This document shows positions 50,401 through 60,632 of a stretch of 64,000 nucleotides of DNA, piece by piece. The number at the start of each line of letters is the position of its first letter. The stretch's first letter is position 1. The position numbers were made by a program, and so were the translations under genes. The notes beneath the pieces were generated by a model. It did not search any database. It had not been told where the DNA came from and worked only from the letters and a program-made list of their open reading frames with translations. The stretch is from Rhynchopus euleeides (Eukaryota; Euglenozoa; Diplonemea; Diplonemida; Diplonemidae), in contig OY723264.1 of assembly GCA_963210315.1 (NCBI GenBank), positions 1,488,001 through 1,552,000 of the forward strand, given 5' to 3'.

Positions 50401-51391
50401 CACCTCCCTCCCAGGCATCATCGCATCCCGGACGAAATACTCCAACGACTCGCTTTTCATATCTGCACAGATGATGCTGCGGGACTTGCCTGACTGCGCA
50501 TGGCACGCGTACACCGATGGCTGCGTCAGCGACGGCCGAGGTGCGGGGGCGGTGGTAATCTATCGCGGAGACACGCCAAACGCCCCACACCTGGAGAGCA
50601 GCCACGAGGCTGGCAGAATCGCCTCCAGCTTCCAAGCAGAGTTGCTGGCGCTTGTGCGTGCGATGGAGGCATTGACCACACTGGTGTCACCGGGGGACCA
50701 CTGTGCGGTCATAACGGATTCGATGTCTGTGCTGCAGGCCCTGCAGACGGGACCTCACCGCGCCCGTGAGGACCTCGAACACAAGCTATGGCAAACCATC
50801 CGTGAACTGGCTTTACAAAAGGACACCACGCTGCATCTCCGCTACGTCCCCTCACACGTCGGTGTCGCGGGAAATGAGGCAGCAGATGCCCTAACAAAGG
50901 AGGGGTTGAAACAAGCGCCCCAGACCCGCATCCCATTCGCCACTGCGAAGGCAGCGGCGAAGCGTGCCATCCGTGGGGAGATGCCGCCGCCACGGCGGGA
51001 TACACTGTACTACTCGGGTGCTACAGACGCGCCACCTCGCAGACCCCCGTTGCGCGTAGAGGGCCTCACAAGACTTGGAGACACTGAGATACGCAAACTG
51101 AGGACCCGGCGGCATCGCCTGGTATACGACTTCGACACGTCTGACGGGGTCCCTGCATGCACGCTCTGCGGACAAAACAGCACGGTGCAACACGTTTTTG
51201 CCACCTGCCCGCACACGACACGACTACGAAGCCGACTAGGTGTAGCGGGATCACCGCATAACATCCTGCTGGGGCAGCCGGGCGCGGCACTGCGATACCT
51301 GGTGGCGGCAGGCCTACTGCCGGGCAAGCTGGAGGAATACGTGAGAGTTACACGGGGTTGCCGCCCAGCACAAACGGCTTTACACGTTTAA
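47372..51391 (+). CDS. LINE ORF2: 2A-APE-RT-RNase H-zinc finger
   Basis: Numbering is from a TTG at 47372; no ATG precedes the 2A, so the real N-terminus is unclear. 2A is at 16-24. APE endonuclease motifs follow (LSWNANG, LIQELK, AGDFNVHH, GSDHLP) to about 255. RT has YRPIALTS, VDMQQAFDRV, EGVPQGTVLSPLLFN and YADD at 741-744. RNase HI has Asp 1049 (YTDGC), FQAELLAL, ITDSMS and HVGVAGNEAADALT. The final finger CTLC-x8-H-x4-C lies near 1265-1280. Length (1339) and domain order fit the Ingi/I group. The protein nicks DNA, reverse-transcribes element RNA and can remove RNA from the hybrid. Confidence 0.9.
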   Translation: MLHHTSTRQRLLLCAGDVERNPGPPTTLRVLSWNANGLEGARRAEFEHHVSKNHYDVLLIQELKRAQTATLKIEGYATHLRRRTRKRSTGDLESGGGVATFTRNSLHAETVYVTPDSSCTERLDVRVTGKDGRAVTMVNVYRPGGIGGSPDDKRTDDFDPEDLPTDDQTIIAGDFNVHHATWDAAATQDPQGVLLHRWMLLNGMIAWNDPEVPTRIGHGTRSSPDIVISHSSWDGCTWKTLDSLGSDHLPIELCLPFGGAPKEMSEATKHVRVRWCWSRADWKGYAAEMESRAPQAEAWKNPYEAYHCFKGLLNNVALKHIPQQRRRPNRKRWFNARVKRAIAARNEETRRQQAEPPTAKDAQKDALHLQRLRQEATVEVAAAKRVQWEKRCEAAGVNPSAAYTLIRELDGRSIKDANFPLVRDGKPVTAPMEKADMLAAHFAGVSGGGTKLDPNATQSLRTAPSASDNQAELHPSEQPFTMEELRVALAALGKRKAPGPDEIPNEFLLNLGPRARAAFLGILNLSWCTGVLPDAWTRATLVPIHKPKRPATKPESYRPIALTSTSCKVLERMIKARLVQLMEDDTLPCAQHHPVQAGFRKLRSTEDQLAHIVQLVQEPPDETEQTGPYSIRIIPKPQRKPRVSVVLFVDMQQAFDRVKRDIVLRRIEEMGFPRRYRTWLTAFLTNRRARVSVEGATSGLYEMKEGVPQGTVLSPLLFNIVMDEMAELLAGLGHDVRPAIYADDIAIVVSGSNIEQVAAKAQQALELLCAEGPTRGLEISREKTEHTVFGKRGALREVAEGPLLAYPDGTPVKRTTTPRYLGVTLDPTCSMQYHHERVIDKLLQRLNVVKMLAGSSWGCNAHTLRTAYLTYALPAVSYALGVYGPLLSNTMRAELERLHHQAARFITGCPTSTRTEDLLWEAHLDTFSAILDTAVATTYERFRRLDGTPGNAVTTLVGPKYSWLHQARCTSAECGLSGETMPKREAAPLHVATPTHPWEWNAIAEHIDIRTSLPGIIASRTKYSNDSLFISAQMMLRDLPDCAWHAYTDGCVSDGRGAGAVVIYRGDTPNAPHLESSHEAGRIASSFQAELLALVRAMEALTTLVSPGDHCAVITDSMSVLQALQTGPHRAREDLEHKLWQTIRELALQKDTTLHLRYVPSHVGVAGNEAADALTKEGLKQAPQTRIPFATAKAAAKRAIRGEMPPPRRDTLYYSGATDAPPRRPPLRVEGLTRLGDTEIRKLRTRRHRLVYDFDTSDGVPACTLCGQNSTVQHVFATCPHTTRLRSRLGVAGSPHNILLGQPGAALRYLVAAGLLPGKLEEYVRVTRGCRPAQTALHV

Positions 51392-51787
51392 TATTCCTCC
51401 CTCGTGCGTAGCTGTGACCCATGGCTGCTTACCAGCATCCGTGCTTCACAGGAAACTCAGCACACAGTGTCGTGAAACAAGGGCCTGCCTAATGGCAACA
51501 GCCAAGACCCCTCCACAAACATAACCTCCACCCTCTTTTCTCACTGTCCCCCCTCCCCTAATACCCCCATTTCTTCCTTTCCTTTCAAGGGGAGACGTCC
51601 TCGCAGTGGCTGTTTGGCCTGACGCGATTCCCCGCCCGAGGGCCAGAGCAACACGGCACTCAAGGCAACCAGGGAGCGAGAGGCGTCACAAGGCGAAATG
51701 CCTCCCACTGTGGCCCGGCGACCGCCTCACCCGCTGCCGCCAAGCGGGGAAGTGGCCCAGTGGGTAACATGCAAAAAAAAAAAAAAA
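51392..51787 (+). other. LINE 3' UTR and poly-A
   Basis: It contains the block GGGGAGACGTCCTCGCAGTG (51589 on) that is conserved in the related fragment at 40079. It ends in 15 A residues. Unlike families A-C, there is no decamer tail. Confidence 0.75.
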
Positions 51788-52080
51788 TATCCCTGTGGCA
51801 TCGGTCAATACCAGGTTGGGCGATGGGCAAATTACTCGTCTCCGAGACTAAACAGAGACATCGTGGTCTTAGGCACATGACCACACTCCGTTCTTTTCCC
51901 ACCATATTGATGTACTCATCTGAATCAGTCCGATGACGATCCGACATCAATACCAGCCCAGATTTGCACCATGTAACGTGTGCAGTAACCATGTAACATT
52001 GTCTGCCGACGGAGTTGTGCACAACAACTGACGGCAGAGCGACAACAAAACCACCACCCGAGCGAACCCATCCTGGTTGT
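51788..52080. other. Flank of LINE, no gene seen
   Basis: Short sequence between the LINE poly-A and the phosphatase fragment; no strong feature. Confidence 0.3.
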
Positions 52081-52470
52081 CGAGTTTTGTGCAATAGGTG
52101 TTCCCCTTCGTCTCCGGGATCCCTCCCTGCGAGGGTGAATGTCCTGTCGTGCAACCGGTTGGTCGCAGATGGGGATGGGGAGTTCTTCCCGGTTCTCTCT
52201 GCGGCATGGCCTCCGCCGGATTTCAACCTCCACATCGGGGACCAGATCTACGCAGACTCTGTCGCAGATGCGGCGAGGGATTCTGCAAAACGCCACGGGA
52301 GGCCCTCCCCGGGGCATACGGACTACCTCCGTGCCTACAGGGAGGCATACCTTACGACCTGGACTAACCCAGACTTCTCTCTCCTCCTCCGCTCTGCATC
52401 AAACATCCTGCTGGCGGACGACCACGACATCATCTCCAACCTCAACGGGGAGAAGTGGCGCCCTCCAACA
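52081..52470 (+). pseudogene. PhoD-like metallophosphatase fragment
   Basis: The frame encodes ARVNVLSCNRLVADGDGEFF, DFNLHIGDQIYADSV, YLRAYREAYLTTW and ILLADDHDIISN. These match the order of PhoD-type alkaline phosphatase/phosphodiesterase motifs: the S-C start, the G-D-x-I-Y-x-D metal site and the D-D-H-D/E metal site. After NGEKWRP the plausible continuation (ITPYTPEAVQAAAVW) is in another frame, and the C-terminal half of the domain is not found. It is a pseudogene or one exon of a gene broken by repeats. Confidence 0.55.
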
Positions 52471-52860
52471 GCCACAGCATCACTCCCTACACCCCGGAGG
52501 CTGTGCAGGCCGCAGCGGTGTGGCTCGATGGGGGTTTGCGGTATCTCCGGTGGACTATGTGTAGTCGTGAATACCACCGATACCTGGGACTCCCGTGGTT
52601 AAGCCCCCCCCTGGAGGCGATTTTCGGGGGGGCTTATACACGGGGGGACCCAGGTACATCGATGCACTATAGACCGTACCTACGTAGCTCCACACGGTTT
52701 TCAGGGGACCACGGTGGGTATGTATTGGCAGGATATGGTTCCTATTGGCCTCCGAAACCCGCACGGGTCGGGAATTTTGGACTGGCTGGTAAGAACCACA
52801 ACCACCCGAGTCAGTCTTGGCTGTGTCTGCTGCATGATGTCACATGAACTCTAAGGATTT
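52471..52860. other. No gene seen
   Basis: Open frame continues for a while in a shifted frame after the phosphatase fragment but loses family features by about 52560. Confidence 0.3.
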
Positions 52861-52872
52861 CCGAAGGAAAAT

Positions 52873-52993
52873 TCCCTCCAATTATTCCAATTAGCTAATT
52901 GGAGCCACGATCGTGGCGATCGTGGTTTTTTTCCCCACGATCGTGGAAAAAAGTTAATTGGAGGCTAATTGGACCGATCGTCACCATACCGTG
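52873..52993. repeat. CCAATTA/CGATCGTG palindromic block
   Basis: Dense overlapping palindromes (CCACGATCGTGG, CCAATTAGCTAATTGG) ending in the 28-base inverse of 43387-43414. Confidence 0.7.
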
Positions 52994-54479
52994 TCTTTCA
53001 GCGGCTGTATTGATATTGCCTGACACAGCAAACATGATTCAATTGGAGGAACAAGCCTCGTACACCAGCGGCCCAAAAGGTGGATTTCATGTATGGTTTT
53101 AGGATTTCCCTTACTACTGATGGTGTAGAGACTACAAAGCCTGACCTGATGACGCCGCCATGAACCTGGGAGACACGCCGCGTGAGAAGGGACCTCGGTG
53201 CGGGGTGGCGTGAAGATCCTGCCTGAGTGCCCTCGTCGGGACCCGCGGTAAACCGTGGCGTTCCCCCCGAGGCAAGTCCAGGACGAAGGTTGCAGATAAC
53301 CGCTGCACCTCTTCGTCCGAAAGGAGCTCACAGGATAGGGGAACTGCCCACACCCCACTCACGACAGTGTATCCGAAAGGTGCACTGCGCGTGTGGTGGC
53401 GGTGTCGGGTCCAGACCCACCTCGTTCCCCCATGCCCGTCAGTTGTTGCCCCTGCAGGGGTGGCTGCTGTCTGGCATGGGGGGCGCCCTCCCTGCCTTGC
53501 AAGGAAAAATGTAGAACGGCATGCTGCCCGTTTCTTCATTTTTTCACCTTGCCTGGCAGGGGGGGGCCCACCCTCACGGGGGGAAAAAGAGGAACGGCAT
53601 GCTGCCCGTTCGCTCTTTTTTCCTCCCGTCGTGGGTGGGCCCACTTCCGGCCATAAAATTGACCGGAAATTTTTTTCAGCAAAAAATCCATTTTTTCAGG
53701 GCATTAGTTTGGGCTGGTTATCCGGTTATGATAACCAGGATTTGGAGAAACCTGGTTATTTTAAAAAATAAAAAAAAGTCAAAATTCTGGCTCGGAACCG
53801 GGGTTTTTCCTTACCAAGAAACCTGCTGCGCTCGCCCCACCAAGCCATAGTACGACACGACCCGCATCTGTCATTCGGCGACAGATGCAGGCCAAGATTG
53901 TACAGCCCCCTTCTACGCTGTCCCTCACTGACGAAACCCAGTCCACGACGAAGGTGAGCCAGCATGCGACCCGGATTCGTGTGTGATCAACCCGTAACGT
54001 GCCGCAAGACTGCAACAGCCGGAATGCGGCCAACATCTGCAGCATTCTGCTGGAGCAGACAGAATCTCTGGGAAAGCTTCTGGAACCGCGTCGTGTCCTT
54101 CGCCACTGACTGGTGCAACACCACGGTGGTGGGAAACCCGGGGCGCTCCACGAGAAAATTGCCAAGTGCCTGTACACGCTCTGGGCGTCGTGCCGCAGCC
54201 ATGCCCTCAATTCAAGCTTCGGGCGCTCGCGGAGTGCCAGGAAGCCTGTCGGCGTGTAGATGGGTTATCCTCCTGGCACCAGCGCGAATTGTGTGCTGTG
54301 TCTGACACCTCTCACAAACCCGGGGGAAGTAGAGACTATACATAACCTGGGGGTGGGGAGACAGATAATAGCACGCCGCGGTCACAACGGCGCAGGAGGC
54401 ACTCGGGCGCGAAGCGCCCGAGCGAAAAAATTTGGTGGGTCATAACCAGGGTAACCAGGTTTCAGGCTCCGTCGGGAAG
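52994..54479. other. Repeat-rich non-coding region
   Basis: GAACGGCATGCTGCCCGTT occurs twice (53514-53532, 53592-53610) as a dyad. The 65-bp dispersed motif lies at 53818-53872. A 9-bp GC hairpin with GAA loop is at 54404-54424, followed by AAAAAATTT. No gene is supported. Confidence 0.45.
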
Positions 54480-55064
54480 GTCAAACTAATGCCCTGATTT
54501 TTTGCTGAGCATAGAAAAAATATTTTGGAATATTTTTTGGCAAAAATATTTTTGAAAATATTTTTTGAAAGTTGCAAACATAAAAAAATATTCTGGAATA
54601 TTCTGGCCCAAAACATATGTTTGGGGCACTATGCCTAGGGGGGGGGGGGGATATGACCCCCTACCCGGCGGGATATGGTTTGACCACAACGAGGGATATG
54701 TCACTTTCAAAAGTGGGATATCCCACCGGCATATCCCGTTTTGATATCCCACAGAATCCTGGCCACCGTGTACCTCCTGTGTACCCGCATGTTATTTTGG
54801 TGTGATTCAGTGCCTTTGTGGGTGCTTCGACATGGCGCCATATTCCATGGTCGCGGGTTTGTCCAAGGGGTTATCGATTGCCTTTCTTTATTTAGTCCCT
54901 CTTCTGTTTGGTGAAGACGCGGGGGGCGCACTCTGGGCTGAGCCTTGGGTTATGAGCTCCACACAACAACCACTCGGGTGTTTGCTTACCGATGCTGAAC
55001 TGGATGAGGCAAGGTCTCCATGCATACATGCATGTCAGTGCCCTTTTGCTCGAACAATCTTGTT
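54480..55064. other. AT-rich element piece and flank
   Basis: 54500-54625 is rich in AATATTTT and resembles 33955-34020 and the arms of the 34556 element. 54722-54770 is an inverse of 22005-22050 (GGATATCAAAACGGG). No gene. Confidence 0.4.
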
Positions 55065-55488
55065 GGTCACAGCGAAAGATTCAGCATGTGCAGTGTGTTT
55101 GGTACGGCGTGTGCAGTGTGTTTTGAGACAGCAACCGCCCGTTCACAGCAACGCGACCCCTCGCAGGGCCTACACCACTGCCGCTACGCTCTTTTTTACG
55201 CAATATCCCCTCCTTTCCTCCTCTATTTCTTCTTTCAGGACCACAGCGCCCGGCGGTACGTTATCAAACACACGAGTGTTTGTGGTGTTGGGTACGGCAA
55301 GTACCTAGTGGAGGGCCACCGCTTCGCTTTGGCTTGTCGGAGCCGGGCCTGCAAATTGAGGTTTCTGAGAATTCCTGGAGATCCTGGCGTTGGGCCACAC
55401 CCCTGCCCCCACGAACCCCCCGACCCTCCACCCCCACCAGATGCTCTTTCCCTTCATGCATGTTGCCTTCACTGCCATCTGCACATCG
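55065..55488 (+). repeat. Duplicated upstream segment, copy 1
   Basis: It matches 62355-62807; the part from 55208 to about 55475 is nearly identical. It contains a pyrimidine tract ending TTCTTTCAG (a good 3' splice site) followed by DHSARRYVIKHTS in one open frame. Each copy lies shortly upstream of a receptor gene, so it may be a shared 5' UTR exon or promoter, or a remnant of the duplication that made the paralogues. Confidence 0.6.
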
Positions 55489-55782
55489 AAATGCGCCCGT
55501 GCGAGGCGCCGACTGATGTTTAGGCGGGCCTCGGCGGCCAGAAGGTTGCCTAAGCAAAACAACAGAAGCCCGGCAATATGTTTTACTGAACCATTCACAG
55601 ACCCCTGGGGACCCAGCCACCTATGTCAGTATGTCCATACTACGCACGGTGCCTTTGCTCGAAGGATTCTGGCACACTGCATGCAGCCATACACACATAT
55701 TCTCGCTCCTCACAGCTCAAAGCGGCACCAGTATCCCCTGCAGGACCCTCAGTCCAAGTAAGAGCTTCACTTACACAGCAGT

Positions 55783-58700
55783 ATGCACATGGCAGGAATA
55801 GTCCTGCTGATGGCGATTGCGGGAGAGCCACAATGCCCGACTGACTACACCTCATGCCTCAACAAGCTGGTACCCGAGCTGCGCACGTACACAGATGACT
55901 GGATCCCGTTCATCCTATTTAAGTTCCAAGAGGACAAGCAGTACAACCTCTGGTGCAACTCCACGACGTGGATGGCCCATGACTACTGTTACACGCTGTG
56001 CCCGATGCGTCTGGTGATCACTGACCCGCCGCACCTCAGGATGTGGTTCTGCGCAGAGGACAACACATTCGAGCCTTACTCGCCGGACGGGCACATCGAC
56101 CTGCACCACCCGCTCAACAAGAAAGAGATGGAACTTGTTGCTGCGGGAAACCCAAACAAAGGTAACTCACGGAACGGGTGCTCTCCGAGCGACTACACCA
56201 TGGACAACAAAACGTATGACGGGAAGATTGTGCTTTCGAGGCGAGGAACGTGCCCAGACACACAGGCCGCGAAGAATGCGAAAGCTGCAGGTGGCGCAAT
56301 GCTCTTCGTTGTCGGGTTCTGGCCGTACTACCTTCATGAATACGTCGTTGGCTCGAGTGAAGGGCTCGAGAACTTCCCGACAATGTATGCAGCACGGCAC
56401 GATGCGGACTATATCCTCGACGCGCTTGACCAGGGCGTGAAGGTGAAGGGCATGTTCCAGTACGAGTGCAACGATATGCCGGAAGGGCTCCTCGACAACC
56501 CGCAGGATTATCCCTGGGATTACTGCGGGCACGCTGAACTGGCTGTGTATGGTACTTGTAAAACACCTGACGTCGAGATACCCGAGCCGATGTGTGAGGT
56601 GTGCACCCTGAAGATGATCTTGCCGAATGGGGCAGGGACGCTGTGTGTGTATGGGGCCGAATTACTGCCACGGAAGAAGGAGATCCTAATGGACTGGAGC
56701 GACGACTTCTCGCTCCCTTACACAACGCAAAAGGATGAAGTAGTGTTCACAAACGAACTTCCAAACTTAGGGTGCTCTCCGTCGGACTACGTGGGTTTAA
56801 AAGACAAGATTATTCTGGTCCCCGAGGTTTGGACGTGCCCGCTCTACCAGACTGTGCGCCACGCACAGCAGGCAGGGGTGAAGGCGAAGGCGTACATCAT
56901 GGTGTCCGAGGTGTACTGGCTCGAGGTGTACCGGATGCGGGGGCTCTCAACCAGCATCCACATCCCTGTGCACACCCTCGACTACCATTCAAAGACGACG
57001 CTCCAGGAGATCGCGGGCAGCGGACGCGTGCGGCACCTTCCCGGGATAGGATATGCAATGGACCCTGTGATTTTTGAGCGTGGTGAACGGCCCGAGACCC
57101 CGGCCCCGACCCCCGCACCACTCGAGCTCGCTGTGGACAACTCCCCAACACTAGACACGTCTGCAGACTTCGAGATAACAGGAGGCAACGTGGCATGCAT
57201 CGTCGTCATCTGCTTCAACGTCGTGGCGCTTGTAGGGCTTTTCCTGAAACAGCGCAGCGAGGCGATTGTGGTGCCTGATCAGGTTCGGCCGGAACGGTTC
57301 AGTATCCCATTGAAAGTGGCGAGCATGGGCCTGAGTTTGACGCTGCTGGTTGTGATCGCAGTTGTGTCTTTCACGCTTGTGAAGGAGGCAGGTGAAGACT
57401 CGACTGACAGGGCGATGGAGAGCGGGCGCACGGCGGTGAGTCTGGCGTACAACAGCAGCGGGATGAATACAATTACGCTTTCTGATCAGATTCGTGAAAA
57501 CCTCATCAACCGCGTCCTGGCGCTACTAGAGAAGAAGATTCACGAAATGGAGTACCAGCTGACAATGTTGGAGACCGCATTCTTTGGGTACGACAGCACC
57601 TTTACTGACTTTGAATCACGCCACTTGTTTGTCGCGCGTATGGTGCGGCGTGCAGACGACAAGGAGGTGTTTCAGTGGTTCCAGGTCTTCACCACACGCG
57701 GGTTCTACATGGGTGCCGAGTTCATCTGGTTTTGGATGACTGACAACAGACCCGATTCGCTGCGGCAGGACGGGGTGGTAGGTTCTGTGGCTGAGACAAA
57801 CGAGGGGTGGCGGTACGGTGTCAACAAGATGTCTATGAACTATGGAAGTTGGACGTGGGGCTACGAGGAGACAGTCCCGCCATACCAATTCAACGCGAGC
57901 CGGATCCTGGCGGGGAACGTCGGCGACCCGCTGAGTGTCACGAACTTGAAACCGCAGCGCCACACGACGTGGATGACCGGGAGGGTGCAGTTCCCAGTGC
58001 ATTTCCATGGTCACCACCCAATCTCAGCATTCAGGCCGCTGTACCCAGAACCGGGGCGGTATGAAGGCGCGCTCGAGGTGCATGAGGACTTCACACACTT
58101 CATCAAAGGAGCACTCGACAGCTCGCTGTCGACAGGCGCTATGGAGGGCATGTCTGTCATGGTGATCGACAACACCGATAAGGCGATTCTGGGTTTGCTG
58201 AACGTCGGTACAACCGAGTCGAAGGAGGAAGGCATGGTAAACCTTGACAAGATGCACACCTTCAAGGGGCTGTACTACATGCACCTGCACCCCTCAGTGA
58301 ATGTGACCGCGTTTGCCAACTACATGGATGCGGTGGATGGGTGGATGCAGCACGAGGGGGAGTTCGACCAGAAGCAGTATTTTACCGATCAGCCGCACGT
58401 GACTGAGCTTAAAATCACTGCAAGTGGCGGGCGCGCAGTGGACGAGAGCCCGGGGCACTGGAATGTCGAAATGCGCGACGGGGGATGCAGGGCATGTGTG
58501 GTGCAGGATGACCAGCTCGGGAAAGAGGTGCTTCAGTTCGATGGGTCTGCTCTGCTACACGTGTACAGGAACATGACACGGCAGACACCTGTGGTGGCAA
58601 TGTCAAGGGTCAGCGCAAACGGGGAACCGTGGAGGAGCCGGTACGAGTCCTTCAGCGAGACACTGACATACGGGGACGGGACGGAATGCGTGTCGCGGAC

Positions 58701-60632
58701 ATGGCGCCCTACTCCAACACAAGCCGTGCCCCGTTGTCTCCTGCGCACAGACTACTTCTACTCCAACACGTTCACCTTGAGCATGCGCATCCGCCCTGAT
58801 GAGGTGTACGATGATGCATCTCCTCAACCCACAACGCCACGTTTGTTCAGCGACGCAGTTGTCGGGGAGGCGAACTTCAGGCTGTTTGCGAACGGGCAGC
58901 TGTTTCTGTTTGTAATTAAATACGGCTGCAGGACAAAACCGTTCGAAGGCGGTTTCCCGGTGAGGTCGTGGACGACCATCACAGCGACGGCGGGCGGAGG
59001 GCGCTGTCGCGTCTACATTAACGGTACCCTGTACTCGGAGGGGGTCGATGGGCGAAGCATTGGCGGCGGGCGGGTACATGCAAACCCTTACACGGCAGGG
59101 CGGAACTTCAAGGGGAGGATTGACAGCATCCAACTTTTCCGTGAGAGCCTGTACGGCAACGAGGTAGCATCACTGCACACAGAAGATAAGCTTGTGCGCC
59201 ACGTGAAGAGCAAGACGCTCTTTGCACAAACAAAGTCGCTCGACATGAACGGGCCTTTCCGCGACGGCGTGAGGTGGAGCGTCGCGGTGATGATTCCGCG
59301 CGCTGAGATTATGCACGAAGTGGACGCAAACAGGATGAAGACGCTTCGCGACGTGCAAATCGAGGAGCACAACACGAACAAGGAGCTGCGGCAGAGGGCC
59401 AATGCAACGATCATGATAATTGTCGCAATTGCAACGACAGCGGTGGTGGTGTTCCTGCTGTTCAACAACTTCCTGACACGTCCCTTCGAGCAGACAGCTG
59501 CGATCATGGCAGATGCAGCGATGCTGCGCATCGAGAGCATCCCGGGCACGTTGTCACTGATCACTGAGCTCGCCACCATGAACACAGCGATGCAGCTGAT
59601 GCTGGAGAACCTGAAGCTGTACAAAAGTTTCATGCCGCAATCCATCCAGCTGGAGGTGAATTCGACCGATGAGGATGAATGGGAAGACAGGCGCAGCAAG
59701 GGAACGGAGGACCCGAGCTCACACTCTCATCATTCAAGTCGTTCGCAGCGGTCCTCTTCGTCGTCAGTGTGTGCCCGGAGTCCCAGGCACCAGGTGCTGG
59801 GCACACTGCAGAAGAAGCACTTCTCGTACATGGTGCTGAACGTGCGCAAGTGGCACAAAACGATTCGCCAACTTCCTGACCCTCAGGTGATGTTGCTGCA
59901 CTCACATCTGCTGGGAGTGGTGCTGAAGAGCACCCTATCGCACAAAGGGGTGAGCGAGGTCTTCTCGGGCGACCGCTTTGCCTCATCATTCAACGCTGCG
60001 AAGGCTGCGCTCCAGCACCCGAATCGTGCTCTCCAGTGCGCCCTTGAGTGCTCGCGTGAAGTGCTGCAGTACGACATGGTGCTGACCGGGGCTGTTGCTT
60101 CGGGTGACGGGCGTGTCGGGAACATGGGCACAGAAGTGATGCGTCGATTCTCGTTCATGTCACCAACTATCTCGTGGAGCTACGCGCTGGAACGCTTCGC
60201 CTGCTCGAGGGAGCTGTGCATTGTGATCGACAGCATGGTGCAGAGGGAGGTTGAGCACCTGTGCATCGTTCGCCTGGTCGACGCGATTATTTTCCCGAAG
60301 GTGAGCGACAAACAGATCGTCGTGTATGACGCAGTGAAGGCGAAGGACTTGGGCGGCGGGGATGAGTGGATGTACGAACTGAAGCACGGAGAGGAAAACG
60401 ACCCGATGCGCCTGTGGAACGACTGCGCCCTGAAGATTATCAACCAGGATTACACGGTATGCCACCTGTTTCCACGCACTGTATGGCGCCTCTACTGCTT
60501 TCTATCTCTCAGAAAACCGACGCGATGGAGCAGTTTCTTGCCCCCACGGGGGACGACGGCCCGACGAAGGTGCGACTGGCCGAGGCGTTTAGCAGCAGGT
60601 CATTTGCACCTGTGGACCTGGCCCATGTCTGA
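55783..60632 (+). CDS. Multi-TM receptor-like protein with degenerate cyclase domain (one intron)
   Basis: ATG at 55783 precedes a hydrophobic stretch (IVLLMAIAG) that may be a signal peptide; an upstream exon cannot be excluded. Residues about 100-420 contain two PA-like segments (YDGKIVLSRRGTCP; LKDKIILVPEVWTCP). TM helices lie near 468-487, 513-535 and 1207-1229. Between the last two is a large sensor region, then a LamG-like domain (about 995-1140). A class III cyclase-like domain follows (1347-1500): the second metal Asp is kept (SGDRF, 1397) but the first is Asn (LNVRKW) and the usual N...R pair is lost. Cyclase activity is therefore doubtful. Splicing of 60457-60512 gives 1597 residues ending APVDLAHV. 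Confidence 0.8.
60457..60512 (+). other. 56-bp GT-AG intron
   Basis: GTATGC at 60457 and TCTATCTCTCAG ending at 60512. Removing it joins complete codons (ACG to AAA) and restores a plausible tail (KTDAMEQFLAPTGDDG...). Unspliced, the frame runs to 60747 with Arg/Pro/Trp-rich residues typical of non-coding translation. 56 bp is short but usual for compact protist introns. Confidence 0.7.

Larger units (their letters stand above)
45935..51787 (+). mobile_element. Full-length Ingi/I-type LINE with 2A
   Basis: 5.85 kb from a 5' end that shares TTCTGTACTTCATTGGT with family A to a 15-base A run (51773-51787). The 5' UTR is only about 76 bp, similar in length to the conserved 5' end of trypanosomatid Ingi/L1Tc elements. 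ORF1 and ORF2 are both open. ORF2 has APE, RT, RNase H and a C-terminal zinc finger. A clear target duplication was not found. It is a candidate active element. Confidence 0.9.
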
